64,000 nt of DNA from Mesorhizobium mediterraneum. Its GTDB lineage: Bacteria; Pseudomonadota; Alphaproteobacteria; Rhizobiales; Rhizobiaceae. The DNA lies in the NCBI RefSeq assembly GCF_002284565.1, contig NZ_NPKI01000002.1, forward strand, positions 1-64,000, in the 5' to 3' direction. A program made the position numbers and the translations under genes. Under the pieces are notes generated by a model, which saw only the letters and a program-made list of their open reading frames with translations, made no database searches and was not told where the DNA came from. This document shows, one piece after another, positions 8,649 to 18,012 of the stretch; the first letter of the stretch is position 1; every line of letters begins with the position of its first letter.

Positions 8649-10082
8649 TCAATTCCGCGGAATATGACCCGAGACCTCGGCGCCCGCGGCCGGTGGCAGC
8701 GCCAGGAAGCGGAACGAGGCCGCGAGCCCGATAGCGCCGATCGCCAGGAAGGCGAGGCGGAAGTCTATGAGGTCGAGCGCCGGCCCGCCCCTCGCGATCT
8801 GCGACAGGTTGAGCAGCGCCGCGGCGATCGCCACGCCGAACAGCATCGCCACCTGCTGCAGCATGCTGGACAGCGTCGCCGCCGAGCTGCGCTGCGGCGG
8901 GGCCACATCAGCGAAGGCCAGCGTGTTGAGCGCAGTGAACTGCATCGAACGCGACAGTCCGGCGATCAGCATCAGCGCCACCACCAGCTCTTGCGGGGTC
9001 TGCGGCGAGATCGCCGCGCAGGCCATGATCGACAGCGATGCGATCACGCCGTTGATGACCAGCACAGAACGGAAGCCGAAGCGCTTCAGCGTCGGTGTCG
9101 TCACCGCCTTCATGCCGAGATTACCTAGGAAATAGGCGAGGATCAGCATGCCGGCATCCACCGGGCTCAGCCCGAAGCCGACCTGGAACAAAAGCGGCAG
9201 CAGGAACGGCGTGGCGTTGATGGCGATCCGGAAAATGGTCCCAGCCGACAGCGTCGATAGGGCGAAAGTCTGCACCTTGAACGCTGTGAGATCGAGCAGC
9301 GGATTTTTTGTGCGCGCGAGATGCCGCACCGCCAGCCAGCCGACCAAGGTGCCGGCCACAAGCAGCGCCACGGTCGGCAAGGTGCCGTCTTCCGCATGCG
9401 CGATGCGCTCGAGACCGTAAAGCAGACAAGCAAGCCCGACCGAGGTCAAAAAGAAACCTGGCCAATCGAGCGGTTTGGTCTCGGACTCGCGGTCGCCGGG
9501 GATGAAGCGGGCGACCAGCGCCAGGCCGGCCACGCCGAGCGGAATGTTGATGAAGAAATTCCAGTGCCAGGACAGATAGGTGGTGATGAAGCCGCCGAGC
9601 ACCGGCCCGATCACCGGCGCGAACAGCGCCGGCCAGGTGATCAGCGCCGTGGCATTGAGCAGCTCGGACTTCGGTGCGTTGCGCAGCACCAGGATTCGCC
9701 CGACCGGCGTCATCAACGCACTGCCCAGGCCTTGCACCGCACGCGCGGCGACGAACTGGGTCAGGTTCTGCGAGATGCCGCAGGCGATCGAGGCCAGCGC
9801 GAACAGCGCGATCGCCACGAGGAAGATGTTGCGCGCGCCGAAGCGGTCGGCGAGCCAGCCCGACAGCGGCACGAACACCGCCATGGTCAGCATATAGACG
9901 GTGATGCCGATGCTCATCGCCACCGCCGGCACGCCGAAAGATTCTCCCATCTGCGGCAGCGATGTCGAGATGATCGTCGAATCCAGAAGCTGCATGAAGA
10001 AGGCAACGGCGACGATCAGCGCCACGCGACGCGCCTGTGTCGCGCTTTCGGGCAAGGCTTCGTTTTCGGGAATGGCGGTCAT
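8649..10082 (-). CDS. MFS efflux transporter, DHA2 (EmrB/QacA) type
   Basis: A 477-residue inner-membrane drug:proton antiporter with about 14 hydrophobic segments. The first helix contains FFMQLLDSTIISTSLP, the usual DHA2 motif D1 region. The loop LSGWLADRFGARN matches the MFS motif between helices 2 and 3, and GLGSALMTPVGR resembles motif C. The start at 10082 (MTAIPENE) was preferred over an upstream extension of 56 residues with no transporter character. It is divergent from the next operon and has no obvious linked regulator. Confidence 0.88.
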   Translation of the reverse strand: MTAIPENEALPESATQARRVALIVAVAFFMQLLDSTIISTSLPQMGESFGVPAVAMSIGITVYMLTMAVFVPLSGWLADRFGARNIFLVAIALFALASIACGISQNLTQFVAARAVQGLGSALMTPVGRILVLRNAPKSELLNATALITWPALFAPVIGPVLGGFITTYLSWHWNFFINIPLGVAGLALVARFIPGDRESETKPLDWPGFFLTSVGLACLLYGLERIAHAEDGTLPTVALLVAGTLVGWLAVRHLARTKNPLLDLTAFKVQTFALSTLSAGTIFRIAINATPFLLPLLFQVGFGLSPVDAGMLILAYFLGNLGMKAVTTPTLKRFGFRSVLVINGVIASLSIMACAAISPQTPQELVVALMLIAGLSRSMQFTALNTLAFADVAPPQRSSAATLSSMLQQVAMLFGVAIAAALLNLSQIARGGPALDLIDFRLAFLAIGAIGLAASFRFLALPPAAGAEVSGHIPRN

Positions 10083-10282
10083 GCGCAGAACTGTACGAGA
10101 GTTTTTCCCGTGCCACTGGGAACCAGGCAATTGTCCGGCAAATCGATGACGCACCGGTTTGAACAGCATTTGGGCGGCGCCGTCCAGACATGGCCCAACA
10201 AACTTTCGTGTCGTATCGCGACCTGTTATGCGATGACTGAACCTCGCCATCGAACCTCTTCTGACTTAGGAATTGTGTGCGC

Positions 10283-11284
10283 ATGAAGCCCATCTACATC
10301 GATTATCTCAACGCCCTCGATATCGAAGCGCTTGATATGACCGATGCAGAAATCATCGGAGCGGTCGAGGCCGGGCTGGTGGCGCAGGGCAACGGCCAGA
10401 CGGTGATCGAGCCGCGCGTCCATCTCGAGCCGGACCCGTCCTTCAACGGCCATTTCAACGTCCTGCGCGGCTACGTCGCTCCGCTCGATGCGGCCGGCGT
10501 CAAGATCGTCGGCGACTATGTCGACAATTACCTGCACGGCCTGCCGTCGGAATTCGGCATCCTCAACCTGTTCGATCCGCGCACCGGCACGCCGCGTGCC
10601 ATCCTCGATGCCACCGTGATCACCGATATGCGCACCGGCGCCGTCACCGCCATCGGCGCAAAACATCTGGCGAAAAAGACATCGAAGATCCTCGGCCATG
10701 TCGGCGCGCGCGGCACCGCGTACTGGAACGTGCGCCTGCTCGACCATCTCTTCGATTTCGACGAGATCCGCGTTCATTCGCGCCGGCCCGAAAGCCGCGA
10801 CGGCTTTGCCGCAAAGCTATCCGCCGATCTCGGCAAGAAGGTCACGGCGGTCACCGACTGGCGCGCTTGCGTCGAAGGAGCCGACATCGTCGTCGAGGCC
10901 TCGCGGCTGCTGGAACCGCAGCCGTTGCTGAGGACGCAATGGATAAAGCCCGGCGCGCTGGTGATGCCCTACGGCACGATGAGCGCGGTGGAATTGTCGC
11001 TGACCGACATCATGGCCAAGATCGTCGTCGACGACTGGGGCCAGTGCAAGGACGGCAAATTCGGCTCGCTGCGCGCCCACGTCGAGACCGGACGTCTGAG
11101 CGAACAGACGCTGTACGCCGAGCTTGGCCAGATCGCCGCCGGCCTCAAGCCGGGGCGTGAGAGCGACGACGAGACGATCCTGTTCTGGCATCGCGGCCTG
11201 TCGCTCTCCGACATCGCGCTGGGCAAGGCGATGCTGGCCAAGGCGCAGGCACAAGGCATCGGCCAGCGGCTGCGCTTCGCATGA
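10283..11284 (+). CDS. Ornithine cyclodeaminase / mu-crystallin family protein
   Basis: A 333-residue NAD(P)-binding enzyme. Family landmarks are the N-terminal dimerisation domain with KIVGDYVDNY, GTPRAILDATVITDMRTGAVTA, and the Rossmann-fold part from about residue 130 (ILGHVGARGTAYWNVRLL), where the usual GxGxQA loop is changed to GARGTA. Members deaminate or reduce cyclic imino and amino acids. The gene overlaps the ammonia-lyase-like gene by 4 bases, so both probably serve one amino-acid route. The substrate is not visible. Confidence 0.85.
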   Translation: MKPIYIDYLNALDIEALDMTDAEIIGAVEAGLVAQGNGQTVIEPRVHLEPDPSFNGHFNVLRGYVAPLDAAGVKIVGDYVDNYLHGLPSEFGILNLFDPRTGTPRAILDATVITDMRTGAVTAIGAKHLAKKTSKILGHVGARGTAYWNVRLLDHLFDFDEIRVHSRRPESRDGFAAKLSADLGKKVTAVTDWRACVEGADIVVEASRLLEPQPLLRTQWIKPGALVMPYGTMSAVELSLTDIMAKIVVDDWGQCKDGKFGSLRAHVETGRLSEQTLYAELGQIAAGLKPGRESDDETILFWHRGLSLSDIALGKAMLAKAQAQGIGQRLRFA

Positions 11285-12762
11285 GTGCGCTCATCCTCAC
11301 CGGGGCCGACATCAGGGTCGAGGATGTCGCGGCGGTTGCCCGCGACGGACGCAAGGTCGAGGTGGCGTCTGTCGTCCGCGAGAGGCTGGACAGAGCGCGA
11401 AAAGTGCTCGACCGCGCCGCCGCCTCCGGCCAGCAGATCTACGGGCTCAACACCGGGCTCGGCGCCAATCTCGGCACGTCGGTCAGCGGCGACGCCAGCG
11501 CCTTCCAGCGCCAGTTGCTGGAAGGGCGCAGCGGCGCCGTGGGGGACGCGCTGCCGCAAGACATCGTGCGGGCGACGATGCTTGCCCGGGCGGGCATGTT
11601 TTCGGCCGGCGGTTCGGGCATTTCGTCAGAGGTTTTCAACGCACTCATCGACGCGCTCAATGCCGGCGTGCATCCGGTGATGCCGTCGCTGGGCTCGATC
11701 GGCGACAGCGACCTGGTGCTGATGGCAACGCTCGGCCGCATGCTGACCGGCGACGGCGAAGCCGACTTCCAGGGCCGGCGCATGCCGGCGGCCAAGGCGC
11801 TGGCGATGGCGCGCCTCGCCCCCGTCAGCCTCGCCCCCAAGGACGGGCTGTCGCTGATAAGCGCCTCGGCGGTGTCCGCCGGCAGCGGCGCGCTGGCGGT
11901 GGCCGACGCACTGTCCGCTTTCGCGCAACAACAGCAGGCGGGCGCGTTGACCATGGAAGGCATCGGCGCCAACCAGACGATCCTTGATCCGCGCTTGCAT
12001 GCGGCACGACCGGCCGCTGGCCAGCAGCGGGCCGCGCAAGGCTTGCGCGATCTGCTGGCCCGCGACAAGGCGCCGGCGCCGGCCACCTTGCAGGACCCAC
12101 TATCGATCCGCTGCATGCCGTCGATCCATGGCGCGCTGTTGCAGGCAATCGATCAGGCCAGGCAAGCCGTCGAGATCGAGCTCAACGCCGCTGCCGACAA
12201 CCCGCTCGTGCTGGGCGACGACGCCATTGTGCTGTCGACCGGCAATTTCCACACCCCGTCGCTGTCGCTTGCCTTCGAGACGCTTGGCCTCGCCATAGCT
12301 CAATGCGCGGCCGCCTCTGCCGCTCGTTTCATCCAGCTTACCGGCTCAGGCCGCAACGGCCTGCCCAGATATCTATCGCCGGTCGGCGGTGCTTCGGCCG
12401 GTTTCGTGCCGCTGCAAAAGACGGTGAGCGCGATCCTCGCTGCCATCCGCCACAAGGCCAACCCGGTGACGCTCGACTTCCTACCGGTCTCGGAGGGCGT
12501 CGAGGACCATGCGACGCAAGCACCGCTGGCCGTCTCCAAATGCGCCGACATGATCGTGCTGTGGCAGCGGCTGATCGCCTTCGAGCTGATGGCGGCCGCA
12601 CAGGCCGTAGACCTGCGCAACGGGCTGACGTTGGCGCCGGCAACCGCCGCGATTCATGCGGCGGTGCGCGCGCTTGTCCTGCCGCTCAAGGAGGACAGGC
12701 CACAGGGCATCGATGCCGAGGCGATTTACGCAGCGCTCGCCAGCGGATCGTGGCAGGCGTAG
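11281..12762 (+). CDS. HAL/PAL-family protein with altered MIO triad
   Basis: A 493-residue member of the histidine/aromatic amino-acid ammonia-lyase family. It keeps the catalytic Tyr loop YGLNTGLG (54-61), the Asn-containing helix NPLVLGDDAIVLSTGNFHT, and the long helical core. At the site that normally reads GSVGASGDL, where Ala-Ser-Gly cyclises to the electrophilic MIO group, it reads GSIGDSDL (138-145), one residue shorter and without the triad. Either it uses different chemistry or it is not a lyase. It starts at an ATGA overlap with the cyclodeaminase-like gene. Confidence 0.8.
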   Translation: MSALILTGADIRVEDVAAVARDGRKVEVASVVRERLDRARKVLDRAAASGQQIYGLNTGLGANLGTSVSGDASAFQRQLLEGRSGAVGDALPQDIVRATMLARAGMFSAGGSGISSEVFNALIDALNAGVHPVMPSLGSIGDSDLVLMATLGRMLTGDGEADFQGRRMPAAKALAMARLAPVSLAPKDGLSLISASAVSAGSGALAVADALSAFAQQQQAGALTMEGIGANQTILDPRLHAARPAAGQQRAAQGLRDLLARDKAPAPATLQDPLSIRCMPSIHGALLQAIDQARQAVEIELNAAADNPLVLGDDAIVLSTGNFHTPSLSLAFETLGLAIAQCAAASAARFIQLTGSGRNGLPRYLSPVGGASAGFVPLQKTVSAILAAIRHKANPVTLDFLPVSEGVEDHATQAPLAVSKCADMIVLWQRLIAFELMAAAQAVDLRNGLTLAPATAAIHAAVRALVLPLKEDRPQGIDAEAIYAALASGSWQA

Positions 12763-12779
12763 CGCCGAGCGACCGCTCG

Positions 12780-13661
12780 TCAAAAGACGATTGTCTTGTG
12801 GCCGTTGAGCATGACGCGAGCTTCAAGATGCAGCTTGACGGCCCGCGCCAGCACGCGGCTTTCAATGTCGCGGCCGACGGCCACGAAATCCTCCGCGCTC
12901 ATCGCATGGGTGACGCGCTCGGTCTCCTGTTCGATGATCGGGCCTTCGTCGAGATCGGATGTCACGTAATGCGCTGTCGCGCCGATCAGCTTGACGCCGC
13001 GGTCGAAGGCCTGGTGATAGGGCTTTGCGCCCTTGAAGCTCGGCAGGAAGGAATGGTGGATGTTGATCGCCCGCCCGTAAAGCCGATCCGAAAGGCCCTT
13101 CGAAAACACCTGCATGTAGCGCGCCAGGACGACGAGCTCGGACCCCGTCTCCTGCACGAGATCCAGCAGCTTCTGCTCCTGTTCGGCCTTGTTTTCCCTG
13201 GTCGTCGGCCAATGGTGGTAGGGGATATCCTCCATCTCGGCGAAGCGCCGGGCGTCTTCATGATTGGAGACGACGGCGGCGACCTCAGCATTCAGCCAGC
13301 CGACCCTGATCTGGTAAAGCAGGTGGAGAAGCGCATGGTCGAATTTCGAGACCATGGCGATGATCTTCGGGCGGCGCGCCTGATCGACCAGCGCGGTCTC
13401 CATCCCGAACCGGTCGACGGACGATTCCAGGGCTCGCTCCAGATCGTCCTTCGTCGAGCCTGCCGGGCTGGTGAACGCGATCCGCATGAAAAAGCGATTG
13501 CTCTGCCGGTCCCAGAACTGACTGCTTTCGGCAATGTTGGCGCCGTTCGCGGCAAGCTCAGTGGTGACCGCGGCGACGACCCCCGGCCGGTCTTCACACG
13601 ATAGAGTGAGAATATGAACCGGCTTCACATTGCCAGTTGCAGCATTGCCGTCAGGTTTCAC
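12780..13661 (-). CDS. purU: Formyltetrahydrofolate deformylase PurU
   Basis: A 293-residue enzyme that hydrolyses 10-formyl-THF to formate and THF. An ACT domain (about 15-95, VHILTLSCEDRPGVVAAVT) is followed by a formyltransferase-like domain with the catalytic Asn-His-Asp set in INIHHSFLPSF and the Asp of TSDLDEGPII. It starts with GTG overlapping the panB-like stop by 4 bases. As the last gene of the moc-like operon it fits release of one-carbon units as formate after oxidative demethylation. Confidence 0.93.
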   Translation of the reverse strand: MKPDGNAATGNVKPVHILTLSCEDRPGVVAAVTTELAANGANIAESSQFWDRQSNRFFMRIAFTSPAGSTKDDLERALESSVDRFGMETALVDQARRPKIIAMVSKFDHALLHLLYQIRVGWLNAEVAAVVSNHEDARRFAEMEDIPYHHWPTTRENKAEQEQKLLDLVQETGSELVVLARYMQVFSKGLSDRLYGRAINIHHSFLPSFKGAKPYHQAFDRGVKLIGATAHYVTSDLDEGPIIEQETERVTHAMSAEDFVAVGRDIESRVLARAVKLHLEARVMLNGHKTIVF

Positions 13662-14458
13662 GCGCCGTCGACCCTTTTCATGAACAGACCGAGTTGGTCC
13701 GGGTCCATATGCACCACATGTTTGTCTTCGGGATAGGCCAAGCTGTTCACGTCGGCGACATATTCGGAAAAAGCGGCGATGCGTTCCGCCTGCAGGCGGT
13801 CATATTCAGCGGCGAAATTGCGGTAGACCTTGGAATGGCGGGGCATGTGGCCGCGGTTCTGGCCAAGGATGTCGTCGGCGAACAGATACTGCGCGTCGCA
13901 GCCGGTGCCCGCTCCCATCGACAGCATGATCAGCGACGTCCGTTCCGAAATCGCCTTGGCCACCTCGACCGGCACCACTTCGATCTCGGCGCCGACAGCA
14001 CCTGCGGCCTCATACTGCTTGACTGCCTCGAAAATCTGCATGGCGCTGTCGGCGGTCTTGCCGACGGCCTTGAAGCCACCGGTCCAGGTCGCGCGGGATG
14101 GAATGAGTCCGACATGGCCGATCACCGGTATATTGTCATCGGCCAGCCGTTTGACGGTGGCATAACCAGCGCTGCAATAGACCGCGTCGGCGCTCGCCTT
14201 GTAGAGCCGGAACGCCCAGCGCACGAAATCGTCGGCTGTGCCGATCTCGTAGAAATTGTCGCCCGGCATGGTGAACAGGCTGGGTGCGGCATCGCGGTAT
14301 TGCGGGTTGAGCACCAGCTCCGGCGGCACCGAGACGATATCGATCCCAGCCCTTTCGGCGGCCTCGGCCTCATCCATCGTCAACACGCGCAGCATGGTCA
14401 GTTGCCGCTTGCCCTTCATGGCGCGCAGATCGGCGATCGTGGGTCTTTTACGGCTCAT
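13658..14458 (-). CDS. Divergent PanB-like (ketopantoate hydroxymethyltransferase family) protein
   Basis: A 266-residue protein of the PanB branch of the PEP mutase/isocitrate lyase superfamily. It keeps IPVIGHVGLIPS and the Glu of EVVPVEVAKAI (E181 region of E. coli PanB), then a GAG loop. Two active-site positions differ. The Mg-binding Asp of the VGDS motif is replaced (IVSVPPEL), and the Lys of KIEGG is absent (AVYCSAG). It may transfer or accept a one-carbon unit on a different substrate. It lies between the Rieske ferredoxin and purU genes, supporting a catabolic one-carbon role rather than pantothenate synthesis. Confidence 0.78.
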   Translation of the reverse strand: MSRKRPTIADLRAMKGKRQLTMLRVLTMDEAEAAERAGIDIVSVPPELVLNPQYRDAAPSLFTMPGDNFYEIGTADDFVRWAFRLYKASADAVYCSAGYATVKRLADDNIPVIGHVGLIPSRATWTGGFKAVGKTADSAMQIFEAVKQYEAAGAVGAEIEVVPVEVAKAISERTSLIMLSMGAGTGCDAQYLFADDILGQNRGHMPRHSKVYRNFAAEYDRLQAERIAAFSEYVADVNSLAYPEDKHVVHMDPDQLGLFMKRVDGA

Positions 14459-14495
14459 CGAGTTTGGTCCCTTTGTTGCGTGAATGGAAGGCCGG

Positions 14496-14810
14496 TCAGG
14501 CGATCTGGATCATCACCTTACCGGCCTCGACCTTGACCGGGTAGGTCACAAGATTGACGCAGACGGGAGCCCCCTTGGCCTGGCCGGTCTTGTAATTGAA
14601 GCGGCCATTGTGCTTGGGGCATTCGATGATGTCGTCCATGACAAGCCCGTCGGCCAGATGGGCCTTCTCATGCGTGCAAAACCCGTCGGTGGCGAAGAAT
14701 TCGTCGTCAGGGGAACGGTAGATCGCGAAGGTGCGGCCGCCATGGTCGAAGCGGATGACATCCTCTTCTTCGACATCGTCCACGGCGCACGCTTCGACCC
14801 AATCGGCCAT
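14496..14810 (-). CDS. MocE-like Rieske [2Fe-2S] ferredoxin
   Basis: A 104-residue Rieske ferredoxin. Ligands are C45 and H47 (CTHEKAHL) and C64 and H67 (CPKHNGRF). It lacks any membrane anchor and so is soluble. It follows the desaturase/oxygenase gene in the same operon. MocE in rhizopine catabolism is the electron carrier for MocD, and the pairing here is the same. No dedicated ferredoxin reductase (MocF) gene is visible nearby, so a reductase encoded elsewhere may be used. Confidence 0.9.
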   Translation of the reverse strand: MADWVEACAVDDVEEEDVIRFDHGGRTFAIYRSPDDEFFATDGFCTHEKAHLADGLVMDDIIECPKHNGRFNYKTGQAKGAPVCVNLVTYPVKVEAGKVMIQIA

Positions 14811-14855
14811 CTCTACTTCTCCTGAATTTTCTGTAATGCGGCGGGTGTGCAGTGC

Positions 14856-15944
14856 CTATTCCGCCGCCGCTGACATGTTCACCTCGTGGAACTCGCCACG
14901 ATAGGGCCGCGCCGTCGGCGGCAGCTCACGCTTGAGGAAATAATCCTCATATCTGAGCTGCCTGAGGAGGACCGGCCAAACCTCGCGATAGGCATGCCAC
15001 ATCGACGGGTTCGGCTCCGGCAAATCGTGCTTGATCAACTCATGCAGCCTGGGCAGCGCATGATAGGGCACCATCGGGAACATGTGATGCTCCACATGGT
15101 AGTTCATGTTCCAGTAGATGAAGCGGCTAATCGGATTCATGTATACGGTGCGGGTGTTGAGCCGGTGGTCGATCACGTTGTCGGCCAGGCCGATGTGCTG
15201 CAGCAGGCCGGTCAGCACCATGTGCCAGGTGCCGTAGAGGCGCGGCACGCCGATGAGCACCAGCGGCACCCACGACCGCATGGTGAGGGCGAGCGCAATC
15301 GTGGCGACATAGATGGCGACATGCCAGCGCGCGGCGATGACGGCCTTGTGCTGTTCCATCTCGGGAACGTAGCTTTTCTCGTCGGGCGTGAGCTTGCCGA
15401 ACGCTTGGCGTACCAGCGCCGGAAGCGAATAGCGAAAATCAAGGATACCGGTGAAAGCGAGCGCTGCGCGCAAAAGGTCCGGCGGGCGCATCACGGCGAT
15501 CTCGGCATCGCGTCCGACGATGATGGTATCGGTGTGGTGTCTGGCATGGCTCCAGCGCCAGGTCACGGGATTGCGCATCAGCATGAAGCTGGCGATCTGG
15601 TAGACCACATCATTCATCCAGCGCGTGCGGAAGGCAGTGCCATGGCCGCATTCATGCCAGCGTGAGTCGCTGGAGGAGCCGTAGAGCACGCCGTAGACGA
15701 AGAAGAACGGCACACACCACCAGGTGCCCCAGAAATAGACGCCACCGGCCGCCGAGCCCAGAATGGCGACGATCCAGATGATCGTGTCGCGGATCGCCGG
15801 GCCATCCGACCGTTGCATCAGCTCCTTGATTGCCTTGCGGGAGACGTCGGTGTGATACCATTCGGCCGAAGCCAGCCCTGTCTCGATCGCCCTGCGTGTG
15901 CTCTCGCCGACCAGGCTGTAGTCGCGCTTCACTGTGCCAGCCAT
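14856..15944 (-). CDS. MocD-like membrane di-iron desaturase/oxygenase
   Basis: A 362-residue membrane protein of the fatty-acid desaturase superfamily. The three histidine boxes are present: HECGH (97-101), HARHH (133-137) and HVEHH (283-287), with hydrophobic segments around residues 55-90 and 205-235. The start at 15944 follows GGAGG by a good spacing; an 83-residue upstream extension was rejected. Rhizopine MocD is proposed to demethylate 3-O-methyl-scyllo-inosamine oxidatively. A similar demethylase or hydroxylase job is inferred here from the gene set. Confidence 0.85.
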   Translation of the reverse strand: MAGTVKRDYSLVGESTRRAIETGLASAEWYHTDVSRKAIKELMQRSDGPAIRDTIIWIVAILGSAAGGVYFWGTWWCVPFFFVYGVLYGSSSDSRWHECGHGTAFRTRWMNDVVYQIASFMLMRNPVTWRWSHARHHTDTIIVGRDAEIAVMRPPDLLRAALAFTGILDFRYSLPALVRQAFGKLTPDEKSYVPEMEQHKAVIAARWHVAIYVATIALALTMRSWVPLVLIGVPRLYGTWHMVLTGLLQHIGLADNVIDHRLNTRTVYMNPISRFIYWNMNYHVEHHMFPMVPYHALPRLHELIKHDLPEPNPSMWHAYREVWPVLLRQLRYEDYFLKRELPPTARPYRGEFHEVNMSAAAE

Positions 15945-16035
15945 TGTGACCTCCAAATCCTGATGGGCCGCGAGCCCTCCCCGCTCCGACCGGACCCAGC
16001 CTCCCAACTGGTGCTTCGCATCGTCCTCGCCATCA

Positions 16036-17217
16036 TCACGACCTGTCTCCGAGCACCGGAAAATTGCCTGACGGCTGCGGATAATCTTGCTGCGGCTGCC
16101 TGGCGATGTCAGTGATCCGGCTTTCGGCCGCCGCAATCTCGTCGGCACCGTCAAGGACCCGGAACACCGCATTGTAGGAGCGGCTCTCGCCATGCTCCAG
16201 CCAGATCATCTCGCCGCGTTCGCGCGCGGCCAGATTGCCGAGCACATGATGCGTCGACGGTTCTATGCCCAGCGCATACTGCCCTGCCTGGAAATTCTGC
16301 CACTCGTAGGCGCAAGGCAACTGGTCCTTGCGGGTGACGACTTCAAGGCCCAGGCCAAGACGGTCGTTGACCACCGCCACCGGCACCTCGCCCTTGGCGT
16401 CGGCGGCGAGCTCGTGCTGCCAAACCTGTTCCTGGAAACCCAATTGCGGCGCCGGCACCGTGCGATAGCCGACCTTCTGCGCCTCGTAGCGCTCGCCGGC
16501 ATGGCCGGCCCAGACGACGTCGCGGATCGGCGCCAGATAGCGAGAGCCCTCGTCGAGCACCGGATGGCTGACATTGATGTGGTAGAAATACATATGCGGC
16601 GTGCGGTTGAAGCCGTGATTGACGACCCGGTCCGAAAGCCGGATCTCGTTGCCGCCGACATCGGCCTCGATCCGCCGCAGCAGATGCAGGTCCTCGCCGA
16701 ACACCGTCGACTGCTGGACGATAGCCTCGGCCCACAGCACGCAGCGGTCGCCGTCCCATGTCTCGCCATAACCGGTCAGCCGCGCCGGAATGGTGCTGAC
16801 GCGGCCATGCAGCGAATGGCGCACCGTCTTCTTCGCCGGATAATTGTAGCTGTCGGCCGGCACTTCATCCATGAACAGAATATGATCTAGACCGCAAGTG
16901 AGCAGCAGTCCGGAAAATGACCGCGCCCAGGCGAGCCCCTCCTCGCCTTCGTACTCGTGCAGGCCGGGATGGCGAAAGCCGCTCGGCGAATGCCAGCCGA
17001 TCGCCTGTCCCCTAAAGTCGCAGTCGGCGATATCGAGCGCCCGGTCGACGAGCGCGGTGAAGCGCAATCCCGAGCCGGTGCGAAATTCGAGCATGCGGAT
17101 GCCTCGCTCCACGCCGTCGCCGAGCGTCATCAGCCGCACGCCGGCGAATTGCGACAGCATGCCGGAGCGTTCCGAGACCTGCCGGCGCGAAAGCGTCTTG
17201 CCGTAAAGCTCTACCAT
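16036..17217 (-). CDS. Aldose 1-epimerase-like (DUF4432) protein
   Basis: A 393-residue protein resembling the DUF4432 group of galactose-mutarotase-like proteins: RMLEFRTGSGLRFTALVDRALDI near the start, HGRVSTIPA in the middle, and MYFYHINVSHPVLDEG and GIEPSTHH later. Such proteins fold as a beta-sandwich and may interconvert sugar anomers or bind a sugar-like ligand. It lies between the CUT2 transporter and the oxygenase genes in the catabolic operon. Confidence 0.78.
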   Translation of the reverse strand: MVELYGKTLSRRQVSERSGMLSQFAGVRLMTLGDGVERGIRMLEFRTGSGLRFTALVDRALDIADCDFRGQAIGWHSPSGFRHPGLHEYEGEEGLAWARSFSGLLLTCGLDHILFMDEVPADSYNYPAKKTVRHSLHGRVSTIPARLTGYGETWDGDRCVLWAEAIVQQSTVFGEDLHLLRRIEADVGGNEIRLSDRVVNHGFNRTPHMYFYHINVSHPVLDEGSRYLAPIRDVVWAGHAGERYEAQKVGYRTVPAPQLGFQEQVWQHELAADAKGEVPVAVVNDRLGLGLEVVTRKDQLPCAYEWQNFQAGQYALGIEPSTHHVLGNLAARERGEMIWLEHGESRSYNAVFRVLDGADEIAAAESRITDIARQPQQDYPQPSGNFPVLGDRS

Positions 17218-17233
17218 GTGACGGCCAATTCCT

Positions 17234-18010
17234 TCACTTCGCTCTCGTCTCTTTGAGCAGGGCCGACATGTCGGCGCCGGTGATGATGCTCTCCACCGTC
17301 AACAGGTCGGTATCGGCGACCGTCTGCTCAGCGACAATCTCGCCGCGGCGCATGACGATGATGCGGTCGGCGACCTGGAAGACATGGTGGATATTGTGGG
17401 TGATCAAAAGCACCGAATGACCGGCTGCGCGGACCTCCTTGACGAAGCGCAGCACGCCATGTGTTTCCTCGACACCGAGATTATTGGTCGGCTCGTCGAG
17501 GATGATGACCTTGGCGGCGAACTGCATGGCCCGCGAAATGGCGATCGACTGGCGCTCGCCACCCGACAGCGTGCTGACCAGCGCATCGGCGTCGAGCTTT
17601 TTCGAGATGCCGACGCGCTTCAAAAGTGCCGAGGCGGCGTCGCGCAACTTGGCGAGGTCGAGCGGCGCGAACACGCCCAACCATTTGAGATTGACCGGCT
17701 CGCGACCGAGAAACAGATTGCGCGCGATGCTGAGATCCGGCGCCAGCGACGTATCCTGGTGGATGGTCTCGATGCCGAGATCCATCGCGTCGCGCGTCGA
17801 GCGGATGGAGACCTTCTGGCTGCGCACATAGATCTCGCCGCGGTCAACAGGGAACACGCCGGAGATCGCCTTGATCAGGGTGGATTTGCCGGCGCCATTG
17901 TCGCCGAGCAGAGCCACCACCTCGCCCTCGTTGAGTGTGAAGGAGGCGCTCTTCAGGGCGCGGACGCTACCGAAGGACTTTTGCAGGTTCTGCAGCCGAA
18001 GCACTTCCAT
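17234..18010 (-). CDS. CUT2 sugar ABC importer, single-domain ATPase
   Basis: A 258-residue ATPase with Walker A GDNGAGKST (36-44), signature LSGGERQ, Walker B VIILDEPT and the H-loop His in LITHNIHH. Many CUT2 ATPases (RbsA) have two fused ATPase domains of about 500 residues. This one has a single domain like FrcA of Sinorhizobium. The start at 18010 has GGAG upstream. It pairs with the permease and binding-protein genes just before it. Confidence 0.9.
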   Translation of the reverse strand: MEVLRLQNLQKSFGSVRALKSASFTLNEGEVVALLGDNGAGKSTLIKAISGVFPVDRGEIYVRSQKVSIRSTRDAMDLGIETIHQDTSLAPDLSIARNLFLGREPVNLKWLGVFAPLDLAKLRDAASALLKRVGISKKLDADALVSTLSGGERQSIAISRAMQFAAKVIILDEPTNNLGVEETHGVLRFVKEVRAAGHSVLLITHNIHHVFQVADRIIVMRRGEIVAEQTVADTDLLTVESIITGADMSALLKETRAK

Positions 18011-18012
18011 GA

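Noticed and set aside
13658..14458. Pantothenate biosynthesis gene panB
   Set aside because: Key active-site residues are replaced and the neighbours are catabolic; no panC is adjacent.
16036..17217. The 393-residue gene as a true galactose mutarotase
   Set aside because: It fits the DUF4432 branch better and lacks a linked galactose pathway.
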